64,000 nt of DNA from Anaerolineae bacterium (GCA_017303635.1 JAFLCG010000010.1:124001-188000), one strand, 5' to 3'; positions 56,841 through 64,000 are shown, numbered from the stretch's first letter. Numbers and translations: made by a program. Notes: generated by a model from the letters alone, not told the origin.

Positions 56841-57427
56841 GGTATCCATCGCTCCAATTGAGAGAGCACCCCCCCCAATTGCTGGGGGTCGAATTGGTTA
56901 TAGAGGGTGGCAGCGCGGGCCTGGAGCTGAGCCACGTCGATGACATTCATCTGGATGAGCAGCCACCCGATGCCTACAAACACCACCAGGCACACCAGCG
57001 ACTCGGTGATGCCACCGGTCCGCAAGCCCGGCCAGAGGTGATAAGTCTCATCACTCAAGGGCCACCATACTTTTAGGCCGCTCACGGTCATCAGATCTGC
57101 CACCAGGTGGCTGATGTAGCCAAAGACAGCGGCCACGCATAAATCGACCGATAGCAGCCCCGCGGTGTGAAGTAAATTGCAGATGACGGCCACCAACGCC
57201 ACGGCTAAAACGGTATGGGTGATGCCCCGATGAGGCAGCCAAAACAGCAGCAGATCATCCACCAGCGGGATCTTGCGCCGGAGGGTGCCTTGCGGGTGGT
57301 CGATGTCGGGTAAGAGCGCGGTGAAGGTAGCGACGGCCATCAGCTCCAGTGGGGCAGGGGCCTGGAGCAGATAAGCTGCTCCCAGGCCAGCGGCTGCACC
57401 GATGAGCATGTGGCTGGTGCCCATCAT
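56837..57427 (-). CDS. YdjM/YbcI-like metal-dependent hydrolase membrane protein
   Basis: 196 residues, several TM. HMLIGAAAG, LLPDIDHPQG, PHRGITHTVL and HLVADLMT are the metal-binding His/Asp motifs of DUF457 (YdjM/YbcI) proteins. Family members occur in genomes and on mobile elements; the substrate is unknown. Coupled to both neighbours by ATGA overlaps. Confidence 0.85.
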   Translation of the reverse strand: MMGTSHMLIGAAAGLGAAYLLQAPAPLELMAVATFTALLPDIDHPQGTLRRKIPLVDDLLLFWLPHRGITHTVLAVALVAVICNLLHTAGLLSVDLCVAAVFGYISHLVADLMTVSGLKVWWPLSDETYHLWPGLRTGGITESLVCLVVFVGIGWLLIQMNVIDVAQLQARAATLYNQFDPQQLGGVLSQLERWIP

Positions 57428-57642
57428 AGGACACTTGCCGTTGATCTTCGCAGCTTGCGTACTGAGCAGACTGTTAAGCCTAAACCAGTAAATGCCACTT
57501 GCACGAAGTCGCTAAACTCAGGCTCTTCTGGCAAGGTCACAATCCCAATTGTTCCAGATGAGACAATTGGACCCTGAATACATTGAATGTCTTCGCTGGC
57601 TATGACTATTTCACCAATTTCAAGTGGCTTAGCATTAGTCAT
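57424..57642 (-). CDS. Small unknown protein
   Basis: 72 residues from MTNAKPLEIGEIVIAS, chosen since ATG overlaps the preceding stop (ATGA). Beta-rich with GTIGIVTL and FVQVAFTGLGLTVCSVRKL: it resembles a small SH3-like or KOW-like barrel. Longer reading upstream overlaps the next gene in another frame and is rejected. Confidence 0.6.
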   Translation of the reverse strand: MTNAKPLEIGEIVIASEDIQCIQGPIVSSGTIGIVTLPEEPEFSDFVQVAFTGLGLTVCSVRKLRRSTASVL

Positions 57643-57755
57643 TTGGGATCTGAATCCTTTGGCTTTGGATGAAACGCCTTCCAGATCATCCAAAAGACAA
57701 GCACATATAAAACCAAACCGATGACAAATCCTAAAAGTGATACTAAAGGTGTCAT
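57639..57755 (-). CDS. Tiny single-TM protein
   Basis: 38 residues from MTPLVSLLGFVIGLVLYVL; AGGTGG precedes it. One TM helix and a Lys-rich tail (KAFHPKPKDSDPK). Overlaps both neighbours. Confidence 0.62.
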   Translation of the reverse strand: MTPLVSLLGFVIGLVLYVLVFWMIWKAFHPKPKDSDPK

Positions 57756-58003
57756 CAGCCCACCACCTGGTCTGCTTGGAGTTTGGCGCGGCGCGGGCCC
57801 TGCACCGGCACTTTGTCCACTGACACCAGCTTGTAGCTGACAGTGGTTCGGCCCAGGGTGAAGCCAACCGCCAGCATCGACAGCGGCATGGCACACAGGA
57901 AGCTGGCACCGATGGCCAACGGAGAGGTGGTGCTAATCCCGACCACCAGGAGCAGGGCAAAGATGCCCAGCAGGAAGATAGTGACCACCAGAGCGCTTTT
58001 CAT
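57755..58003 (-). CDS. Small two-TM protein
   Basis: 82 residues. Two TM segments (about 4-25 and 28-50) and a hydrophilic C-terminus (YKLVSVDKVPVQGPRRAKLQADQVVG). Overlaps the tiny TM gene as ATGA; start is overlapped by the previous gene. Function unknown. Confidence 0.65.
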   Translation of the reverse strand: MKSALVVTIFLLGIFALLLVVGISTTSPLAIGASFLCAMPLSMLAVGFTLGRTTVSYKLVSVDKVPVQGPRRAKLQADQVVG

Positions 58004-58278
58004 CCCATCACCGCCTTAATGTGGGGCGGGAGCTGGTGATACAGGCTGCGCCCGCTGCTGACCTTTGCTTTCATAAATTCCTGCACGGCGGCCCGCTTTC
58101 CGATCATCCGCAGCGCGTGGTAGTGGCTGATGACAGAGCGCACCCCCAGCGCCTCTGCCTGAGGCTGCCACTGGACATAAGACATCATCCAGGCCAGGCA
58201 GGTGGCGGCATTGTCTTTGTCTGCAAAGGTTACGGTCTCTTTCCCCAGCTTGCACTGCACCGTCTTATCTTCTGACAT
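58000..58278 (-). CDS. Small unknown protein
   Basis: 92 residues with AGGAGG 4 bases before the ATG. CKLGKETVTFADKDNAATCLAWMMSYVQWQ looks like an alpha/beta fold; no known motif. Starts the downstream part of the leftward operon, after a hairpin that separates it from the ATPase gene. Confidence 0.65.
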   Translation of the reverse strand: MSEDKTVQCKLGKETVTFADKDNAATCLAWMMSYVQWQPQAEALGVRSVISHYHALRMIGKRAAVQEFMKAKVSSGRSLYHQLPPHIKAVMG

Positions 58279-58301
58279 CGTTCCTCCTGTTGATTGGTTA
58301 G

Positions 58302-58366
58302 GGCGATTGAGTGGCCCGAATTCTTAGCTATACACACCTGCTAATTCACGAAATCACTCAATCGCC
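58302..58366. repeat. 65-base hairpin between ATPase and small genes
   Basis: Perfect 12-bp stem GGCGATTGAGTG (58302-58313) and CACTCAATCGCC (58355-58366), enclosing a second stem GAATT-CTT-AGC with GCTAATTC (8 bp, 3-base bulge) and an 11-base loop. No T-run. The outer right arm reaches into the end of the ATPase gene. Could be attenuator, processing site or replication/transfer structure. Confidence 0.6.
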
Positions 58367-60361
58367 TGCTAAATCAGCTTCCGGCGCTGCGATGGGCACC
58401 AAAACCCTGCCGCGCCCAGCTTTCTTAACCTTGTACGCCTGACCCTGGTACATGACCGGGTTCATCTCCCAGACCTGGAGCACCAGCTCCCGTGCCTGAT
58501 TCTGGGAGAGGTCTTCTTTGGTGGCTTTCCAGACCGCATCCGCGCTGATGTTGCCATCCAGGTGGGTCATCGCCAGGTCGATGATCTTCTCCACCGTCCA
58601 GATCTGATCCACCTTGCGGCCAATCTGGGGGAGGGTGATTTCAGGCGGGGTGGGCCACTGCATCGCTTTGTCCACCATCGCCTTGATGGTGTCCTCTTCA
58701 ATCAGGGGGGTCTGGACTGGCAGCGGCTTGGGTCCCAGGCTGAAGAACATCCGCCCAGGGATAACGGGCAGATCCCGCGCTGCACCCTTGCCCATCGCGG
58801 CGATGGAGTCGCTGGCACTGGTGGCAGCTCCCACCAGCTTCACCACCAGGTTGGCTTTGATCTGCCCAGGGATAACTTCCACATCCGGGCGCTGGGTAAC
58901 GAGCACCACGTGGATACCCGCGCCGCGGCCCAGCCTCACCAGACTGGCCAGCATCTGGTGAATGCGCTTGGTGGTGGGTCCGAAGCCTTGCAGCTCTGCT
59001 ACCTCATCAAATACGCAGACGATCCGGGGGAAGGTCTCATCCGGGTGGCGCTGGTTGAAGGTCTCCAGATTCTTGACGCCTGCACCAGAGAAGCGGTCAT
59101 AGCGGTGCTCCATCAGCGCCTCGAGCTGGGCCAGACCTGTCACCACATCATCCACGCGGGTGATGATGGGCCCCAGCCGGTGAGGGACATTTTCATAGGG
59201 GGTCAGCTCTACACCGCGCTTGAGGTCGATGAACATCAGCCGCACATCTTCCGGCGAGTGCTGGCTGATGAGGGTGCTCAGGAGCACATTGAGCATGTTG
59301 CTTTTGCCGGAGCCAGTAAACCCAGAAATCATCCAGTGGTGGAATTGGGCCATGTTCACCCACTGCACCTGGCGATTGACCGACACGCCCACACAAATGG
59401 GGAACTTGGCGCGATGCTTGAGCGGATAGCGGCTCATCACTGCCTGCCAGCTGACGTGGTTCATCAGGCCATCGGGTGCATTGGTGCGGTTGACGATGAG
59501 CCAGGCCTGGCCAGTCGGCATGTACTTCCCTGTGACCTGGCGAGTGCAGGCAATGGAGAGGTTCATCAGCGCGTGCTCATCTTCCACGATCTTGGCGACC
59601 ACCACGCCATTGGGCAAGCGCGGGATGTAGCCCTTGAACATGGTTTTCCGGCTGCCTTCAATCAGGTAATGAATCGTGTCCACACTGATGATGATCTTGG
59701 CAAACTTGACCTTATCGACGCGGGTCCGGCCCCCCACCTCGTAGCGGTGGCAAAAACCCATCGCGGCCATTGCATCGACCAGCAGCCGCTCATAAATGAG
59801 ACTTTCGCGGCGCATTGCCTCCATTTGCTCTTTTTTGGCGCGTTCATAGGCCAGCGCCAGCTCATGCTGCTCCAAAAGCAATTTAAGCGACTTCAGCTCT
59901 GCAATCCGCTCTGCCACCGGCTTGAGCTGGCGATATTTGGGCTCCAGCGCCAGCGCCTGCTCCCGGATGCTGGCAGCGGTGGCATACAGCTCTGGGGTGG
60001 GGGACTCTTCGATTTTGAGGCGGATGTACTGCATACGCGCTTTGAGCACGTGCAGATCTTCCACAAGCTGCTCAAAAATCGCGTAGGTGCCCTCTGTGTC
60101 GATGGGCGCCAGCTCTGGCTCCAGGAGGGCGATGGCCTTACGGATCTGGCGCTGCTGGCGCTTGCTGAGGGTTTTGGAGGCCTCTCGCTGGGCCTCCAGG
60201 GCAATGTTCTCTGGACTGATGACCACATCCGTGAGGGGGGCCATCGGTGGGGGAGCCTGAGCCGCCAGCTCTGCCTTAATCGACCGGGCCAAGTCTAGCC
60301 CGGATCTCTGCCGGGATTCGGGCACGGTCAATGCGGTATTGATAGGGGACGCCTCTGCCAT
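58358..60361 (-). CDS. FtsK/SpoIIIE-like DNA translocase
   Basis: 667 residues. N-terminal coiled coil (about 50-195), no TM, and an FtsK/SpoIIIE motor: Walker A GFTGSGKS (347-354), Walker B VCVFDE (Asp452, Glu453), and RPDVEVIPGQIKANLVVKLVG as in DNA translocases. A winged-helix-like tail ends it. It is not a cell-division FtsK (no membrane part). It may pump element DNA during transfer or into particles. M40 is an alternative start, as the first 86 bases overlap the winged-helix gene. Confidence 0.9.
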   Translation of the reverse strand: MAEASPINTALTVPESRQRSGLDLARSIKAELAAQAPPPMAPLTDVVISPENIALEAQREASKTLSKRQQRQIRKAIALLEPELAPIDTEGTYAIFEQLVEDLHVLKARMQYIRLKIEESPTPELYATAASIREQALALEPKYRQLKPVAERIAELKSLKLLLEQHELALAYERAKKEQMEAMRRESLIYERLLVDAMAAMGFCHRYEVGGRTRVDKVKFAKIIISVDTIHYLIEGSRKTMFKGYIPRLPNGVVVAKIVEDEHALMNLSIACTRQVTGKYMPTGQAWLIVNRTNAPDGLMNHVSWQAVMSRYPLKHRAKFPICVGVSVNRQVQWVNMAQFHHWMISGFTGSGKSNMLNVLLSTLISQHSPEDVRLMFIDLKRGVELTPYENVPHRLGPIITRVDDVVTGLAQLEALMEHRYDRFSGAGVKNLETFNQRHPDETFPRIVCVFDEVAELQGFGPTTKRIHQMLASLVRLGRGAGIHVVLVTQRPDVEVIPGQIKANLVVKLVGAATSASDSIAAMGKGAARDLPVIPGRMFFSLGPKPLPVQTPLIEEDTIKAMVDKAMQWPTPPEITLPQIGRKVDQIWTVEKIIDLAMTHLDGNISADAVWKATKEDLSQNQARELVLQVWEMNPVMYQGQAYKVKKAGRGRVLVPIAAPEADLAGD

Positions 60362-60560
60362 CTTCAGTTTCCACCAGTTCCATGAGCTTGAGACGACTTA
60401 ACGACTTGTGGAGCGTGGCCCGGCAGTAACCCATCTCTTTGGCAATCTGATCCATTGTTTTGACCTCTCGCTTCAGCAGGAGGTATCGCAGCAGGTTGAT
60501 GTCGGTGTCGCGCATGTGCCTTGCTAACCAAAACAGGATAGGGGCCGGTTGATGTGCCAT
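60276..60560 (-). CDS. Winged-helix DNA-binding protein
   Basis: 94 residues. LLRYLLLKREVKTMDQIAKEMGYCRATLHKSLSRLKLMELVETEDGRG is an HTH-plus-wing. Small size and position at the head of the operon suggest an autoregulator or element-control protein. Overlaps the ATPase start by 86 bases in another frame. Confidence 0.75.
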   Translation of the reverse strand: MAHQPAPILFWLARHMRDTDINLLRYLLLKREVKTMDQIAKEMGYCRATLHKSLSRLKLMELVETEDGRGVPYQYRIDRARIPAEIRARLGPVD

Positions 60561-60629
60561 CGCTCAATCTCCCACGATCTTAGAACCATTTAGGCCAGTT
60601 CGTATACAGTTCGTCTATTTTCGGACGAT

Positions 60630-60645
60630 TGTCTCATTATAGACA
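60630..60645. promoter_or_regulatory. Operator-like inverted repeat in divergent control region
   Basis: TGTCT-CATTAT-AGACA, perfect 5-bp arms 6 bases apart; the spacer CATTAT could be a -10. CGTC/GACG (60612-60627) is a further short repeat. The region lies between the winged-helix gene and the collar-like gene. Confidence 0.5.
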
Positions 60646-60677
60646 GGGTGTACGATAACTCACAAAGCGGGAAGGGC

Positions 60678-61514
60678 ATGGTTATGTGGCGACGAATGGC
60701 AGTAGTAGCAGCTTTGGCACTGGCGTGGCCCGCGCTGGTGGCTGCTCAGACTGCGTCGCCCACACCCAGCCCGACTGCCACCCTCACACCCACTGCCACA
60801 CCCAGCCCAACCGCAACTCCAATTGTTGGGGGGCTGCTGCCGGTGGGGTCGATTGTGGCGGGCAGCTCCTGGTCTGCGGTGGATCCAGGCTGGACGGCTT
60901 GCGATGGTCGGGAGGTGGTCCGAACTGACTACCCGCGCTTGAACGCCCTGTATGAAGCGGATGGTTATCCCTTTGGTGCTGGTAATGGTGTCAGCACCTT
61001 TAACCTGCCCAACTGCAAAGGGCGCAACCTCATTGGGGTGGACAGCATCGGCGGGCTGCCGCTGGCACAGATCGGTGGGGCACGGACGCACACCCTGACC
61101 ATCGCAGAGATCCCGCCGCATTCCCACCGGTGGTCGTTTGGTGGCACTGGCACAACCCAGGGCCTGAGCTTCAGCAACATCCGGGCCACCAATGTGCCGC
61201 TCAACACCACCAGCGAGGGTGGCGGGCAGCCACACAACATCATGGACCCTTACGTGGTGGTGGCTTATTGGATCTGGACAGGTGAGGTTGAACTGGAGGT
61301 AGGTGCCAACGTGGAATTCCCAGCGACCCCCACACCGCTGCCCCCTTATGTCGTTTACAGCACGGTGGTGCCAGCCGGTAGTGGGGAAGGGCAGGCCTGG
61401 GCGACCGAGTACAGCATCAGCGCTGGGGACGTGCTCATCTCTGCGCTGCTGTTTGTGACCATCGTCGTCAATGTGGGAGTGGCCGTGCTGCTGCTGAGGA
61501 AGCCCACCCGATGA
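60678..61514 (+). CDS. Membrane-anchored phage tail-collar-domain protein
   Basis: 278 residues from ATG at 60678 with GGAAGGG upstream. Signal peptide to about AAQ, a Thr/Pro repeat tract (SPTPSPTATLTPTATPSPTATP), a tail-collar domain (about 50-205: GSIVAGSSWSAVDPGWTACDGREVVRTDYPRLNALY ... PHSHRW ... HNIMDPYVVVAYWIW) and a C-terminal TM (about 248-272). Tail-collar domains occur in phage tail fibres and secreted adhesins; here the signal peptide and TM put it on the cell surface or virion membrane. Confidence 0.85.
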   Translation: MVMWRRMAVVAALALAWPALVAAQTASPTPSPTATLTPTATPSPTATPIVGGLLPVGSIVAGSSWSAVDPGWTACDGREVVRTDYPRLNALYEADGYPFGAGNGVSTFNLPNCKGRNLIGVDSIGGLPLAQIGGARTHTLTIAEIPPHSHRWSFGGTGTTQGLSFSNIRATNVPLNTTSEGGGQPHNIMDPYVVVAYWIWTGEVELEVGANVEFPATPTPLPPYVVYSTVVPAGSGEGQAWATEYSISAGDVLISALLFVTIVVNVGVAVLLLRKPTR

Positions 61515-61636
61515 GCAGCTTAACCCTGTTCGTCGGTCTCATCGTGGTGGTGCCCATCCTGGTGGGGATTGCGCTGCACATCTCCCTGCTGGTGGTGGAT
61601 CTATTTGAGTGGTTGGTGTCGAGGATCAGCCCATGA
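61511..61636 (+). CDS. Tiny TM protein
   Basis: 41 residues, ATG overlapping the previous stop (ATGA). One long TM segment (about 5-30) and a tail DLFEWLVSRISP. Overlaps the next gene as ATGA. Resembles in size the minor coat proteins of filamentous phages; identity is inference. Confidence 0.62.
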   Translation: MSSLTLFVGLIVVVPILVGIALHISLLVVDLFEWLVSRISP

Positions 61637-61773
61637 GCCTGGATGTGATGTTCACCTTTTACATCCAGCAGCTGGCAGAGCTGTGGCTGTGGATAGCAGG
61701 CGGGACTTTAGCCGGGTTCGCCACGCTGTACATGATCTTCGCGTTATCTCGGTTTTTCGACCGCGCCAGGTAG
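61633..61773 (+). CDS. Tiny TM protein
   Basis: 46 residues; one TM segment (about 16-38) and a short basic tail SRFFDRAR. Coupled to the previous gene by ATGA. Confidence 0.62.
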   Translation: MSLDVMFTFYIQQLAELWLWIAGGTLAGFATLYMIFALSRFFDRAR

Positions 61774-61895
61774 GAGGGTGGACAGGCTAGGACGATTTGG
61801 GAGCCGTTACCGGGGCTGGAGGCGATCCGCAGCCAGCTATCGCCACATCATTTTTGCTCACAATCGATTCTGCGCTCAGGAGGCGCACAAAACTC

Positions 61896-62057
61896 ATGTC
61901 TGGATTGGTACTCGACCTCGACCTGGAACCCCTGTGGAACTCGATCAACAACTTCTTCCCGATCTTCTTCGGCGTGCTGAGCGTGGCAGGCGGTCTGGCC
62001 ATCGCGCTCCAGCTCGGTGAATTCCTGATCGACAAGATCCGCGGCGCGTTTCGGTAG
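61896..62057 (+). CDS. Small coat-like TM protein
   Basis: 53 residues from ATG at 61896 with AGGAGG 12 bases before. Acidic N-terminus (LDLDLE), amphipathic part, one TM (FFGVLSVAGGLAIALQLGEFL) and basic end KIRGAFR: the plan of a mature filamentous-phage major coat protein. The 120 bases before hold no other convincing gene. A strong terminator follows. Confidence 0.62.
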   Translation: MSGLVLDLDLEPLWNSINNFFPIFFGVLSVAGGLAIALQLGEFLIDKIRGAFR

Positions 62058-62093
62058 GCCGCGCCCTCGGTTCACTGCATCTCAGCTCCCCAG

Positions 62094-62126
62094 CGGGCGG
62101 GTCACACTGGCCCGCCCGTTTTGTTT
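62094..62126 (+). terminator. Terminator after coat-like gene
   Basis: 8-bp stem CGGGCGGG (62094-62101) and CCCGCCCG (62111-62118), then TTTTGTTTT. Confidence 0.85.
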
Positions 62127-62144
62127 TGGATAAAGGACTTGCCT

Positions 62145-64000
62145 ATGCGCCCGCTGCTGCTCATCGCCCTGGTCTGCCTCTTGTCTGTGCTGCTACTGCC
62201 CAGCGGCCTGCCCACTACCCGTGCCCAGCAGATCATTGTTCCTGATTGGTGCTACACCTTCGATTTCACCGCGCCAGCCGGTCAACAGGGCTGGGCACCG
62301 ATGACCTTAAGCGCAGATGTGGCAGCAGGATGGGGTGGCGGCGCGGCAGTCTATTACAGTGGCGCTGGATGGGGGCTGGCGACCGACAACTGGGGGGCCT
62401 ACTGGAGCGGCGGCACGATAGGCATTCAGCAGGCGTTTGAAGCGTCTATCACAGGCATCATTTACCAGCCCGAAACCAGTGATATTGGCATTCGGATATT
62501 CTGGCGCAACTCGATGAGCAACCCGGCCTATGCCCAGCCACCACACGTTGAATGGACTGGCACGGCTGGCAATACATACTATTTTTCGACGCCCTTTGAA
62601 GTGACGACCGGGCTCCAGGTTGGCCTATCCAAAAATGGACCTTTCAGCACTGCATATCGTTTGCAGTCGCTTTATTTAGAGGGGGTTGGGACTAATCCAT
62701 TTCCAGCCAATGAATGTGGCGACGATGGCCTAATCCGCCCGTTCAGCTTGGTAGATGAATACATCCCCACACCGCCACTGACTGATCCAGCAATGACGGA
62801 TTACGCGGGGTTTTGGGACTGTAACGGAGACAACCTGGAGCTGCTGCCTTTCTTATCCTGTGCCACGGTGACAGCTCAAAGCCTAAGTGCTGATGCATCT
62901 GTGATGGCATCAGGCGATGGTGTAATCGCTTCAATAACCCCATTCTCGGCTTCAGCCGCTTGCAAAACCCTTCAGGTTCGCTTGTTCTTTGATGACAAAA
63001 CCTGTCTCTACTTCTTGCCCAACCCAGACCCATTTGCGTCCTCAGATGGATGGGTGACTGAGGAGTTAGACAACGCATATTTTGTCAATCTCCAGTTGGA
63101 TAATGGGGACATCATCATCTATCTGGTAAATGATGCTAATCGTTATGTCCACGTTGGTTTGCGCGTAGAGGCTGGTTGCATTTTAGGAAAGGCCATTGCT
63201 CGACAAGCAGCAGCAACGAGACTTAAAGGCCCTGTGAGTGCTCTTCTTGCTGTTTTTGGAGTGCTACCAGGCTTAGCTGCATCAATTATTCTGCCTGACA
63301 ACCCTTACTCAGCAGGCGTGACCTTTATGTGGCGGTTGCAGGATGGTGTTGGGCCGGTTGGCTCAAGCCGCTTGCTAAATGACCTGACTGAATATGCAGA
63401 CCCAACCCTTGCTTGCAATGTGGATCCGCTGTATGCCAACTGCCTGACCAACAACCCCACCATGCTCAGAGATGGTGATGGTTGGTCAAGTATCGGCACG
63501 GTGAGCTGGAACACCTTTAACGGCAGGGGGGTGAGCATCCCGGCACAGTCCGGTATCAATCAGGTGCTGGCGCTCAATGAAGCCACTGAATACACCGTCA
63601 CGTTTGACATCATTGGTGAAATTGGCGGCAGCAGCCGCGCTATCCTGCAACTGGGTGATTTGATTGAGGAAGTGACCATTAACCCGCTGGGCAATTCGGT
63701 CATCTTGCAGGGTGTGCCGCAACCAGACTATGGCACCCTGACCACCCTCTCCTTAACCAACATCGGGCCGCCCGGCTTTTATGTGCAGGGAATCTGCGTG
63801 GTCGAAGGAGATGTAGTGCCACCCCTGAGCTGCGGTGTCAATAACCCGACCTTTGATTTTACGATTGCGGGCTGGAACGTCTCTAACCCCACGGTCCAGT
63901 GGCGCGGCGGCGCGGTATATATACCCAAGACCCAGAGCATCCTGCAGGATGTGACGCTGGCTGAAGGCACTTACACCCTGGAGCTGGATGTTCGTGCCAG
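62145..64000 (+). CDS. Giant secreted protein with beta-sandwich repeats (partial)
   Basis: Open through the window's last base, at least 618 residues. ATG at 62145 has AAAGGA; a signal peptide ends near TRAQ. There follow a Gly/Trp-rich N-terminal domain (YYSGAGWGLATDNWGAYW), a Cys-containing middle and a hydrophobic stretch at about residues 370-392. Later, two CBM4_9-like beta-sandwich copies start with NNP (about 430, and about 562), with GW, then W, and later QxVxLxExTxYT. Likely adhesin or receptor-binding protein. Confidence 0.8.
   Translation, partial: MRPLLLIALVCLLSVLLLPSGLPTTRAQQIIVPDWCYTFDFTAPAGQQGWAPMTLSADVAAGWGGGAAVYYSGAGWGLATDNWGAYWSGGTIGIQQAFEASITGIIYQPETSDIGIRIFWRNSMSNPAYAQPPHVEWTGTAGNTYYFSTPFEVTTGLQVGLSKNGPFSTAYRLQSLYLEGVGTNPFPANECGDDGLIRPFSLVDEYIPTPPLTDPAMTDYAGFWDCNGDNLELLPFLSCATVTAQSLSADASVMASGDGVIASITPFSASAACKTLQVRLFFDDKTCLYFLPNPDPFASSDGWVTEELDNAYFVNLQLDNGDIIIYLVNDANRYVHVGLRVEAGCILGKAIARQAAATRLKGPVSALLAVFGVLPGLAASIILPDNPYSAGVTFMWRLQDGVGPVGSSRLLNDLTEYADPTLACNVDPLYANCLTNNPTMLRDGDGWSSIGTVSWNTFNGRGVSIPAQSGINQVLALNEATEYTVTFDIIGEIGGSSRAILQLGDLIEEVTINPLGNSVILQGVPQPDYGTLTTLSLTNIGPPGFYVQGICVVEGDVVPPLSCGVNNPTFDFTIAGWNVSNPTVQWRGGAVYIPKTQSILQDVTLAEGTYTLELDVRA

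Larger units (their letters stand above)
55219..64000. mobile_element. Integrated element at tRNA-Arg, partial (right end outside window)
   Basis: Begins at the tRNA break. Left operon (minus): winged-helix protein, FtsK-like ATPase, four to five small proteins, YdjM-like, O-antigen-ligase-like, two-TM peptide. Right operon (plus): collar-like surface protein, three tiny TM proteins, terminator, giant secreted protein. No integrase or replication gene is in the window; they should lie to the right. It could be conjugative, phage-like or a new type. Confidence 0.75.

Noticed and set aside
57642..57960. 178-residue protein in the element
   Set aside because: Its first half is in a shifted frame across two better-supported coupled genes, and is Cys/Trp/Arg-rich as a shadow frame would be.
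61797..61895. 33-residue N-terminal extension of the coat-like protein (TTG start)
   Set aside because: The ribosome site is 18 bases away, while an AGGAGG lies closer to ATG at 61896; the added part lacks signal-peptide features.
1..64000. CRISPR array, rRNA operon or insertion sequence
   Set aside because: No regularly spaced repeats, no rRNA sequence and no transposase motif were seen.

Overview
The window looks like the chromosome of a Chloroflexota bacterium, probably Anaerolineae-like, with an integrated mobile element at its right end. This is inference from protein style only: class B PBPs with an NTF2-like N-terminal domain, many Thr/Pro-rich secreted proteins, and Wzx/pyruvyltransferase surface-polymer genes. 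No 16S rRNA is present and I could not run a search.

Left part (1-21.5 kb). Two SLATT-like membrane proteins are followed by a type-4 uracil-DNA glycosylase and a MaoC hotdog protein, then a large GAF-rich hybrid histidine kinase. Next come a PBP2-like transpeptidase, the SRP RNA with a good promoter, a YabE-type 3D/G5 wall protein beside rsmA (a neighbourhood also found in Firmicutes), a pair of paralogous membrane proteins, rsmI, a free-standing rpsD, a secreted glycoside-hydrolase-like protein, a TauE/SafE permease and a second NTF2-PBP.

Middle (21.6-32 kb). A tightly packed co-directional run looks like a surface-polymer operon: polysaccharide deacetylase, Wzx-like flippase, FrhB-type iron-sulfur protein, zinc-ribbon methyltransferase, polysaccharide pyruvyltransferase and LysM-SGNH hydrolase. 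Two SDR proteins (one without the catalytic Tyr), an alpha/beta hydrolase and tRNA-Leu(UAA) follow.

Right chromosomal part (32-55.2 kb). This holds folC with a glycosyltransferase, a SIMPL protein, arfB, an LCP glycopolymer ligase, a PP2C-like/beta-propeller membrane protein, an M16C protease, a BMP-type nucleoside/sugar ABC importer whose first permease has an insertion of about 300 residues, and a DedA-ExoD-DUF368 cluster. DedA (UptA) and DUF368 (PopT) are the two known polyprenyl-phosphate transporter families. With two PBPs, an LCP protein and YabE, this suggests an active cell wall and lipid-carrier recycling.

Mobile element (55.26 kb to beyond the window). A 3' half of tRNA-Arg(ACG) on the minus strand stops in the anticodon loop, which marks an attachment site. 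To its right, a leftward operon with ATGA overlaps encodes a winged-helix protein, a soluble FtsK-like ATPase, small membrane proteins, a YdjM-like protein and an O-antigen-ligase-like protein. A divergent rightward operon encodes a membrane-anchored tail-collar protein, three tiny single-TM proteins, a terminator and a very large secreted protein that runs off the window. The order tiny-tiny-coat-like-terminator-large secreted protein recalls Ff filamentous phages, but the FtsK-like ATPase also fits a conjugative element. This is the most likely place for an undescribed system.
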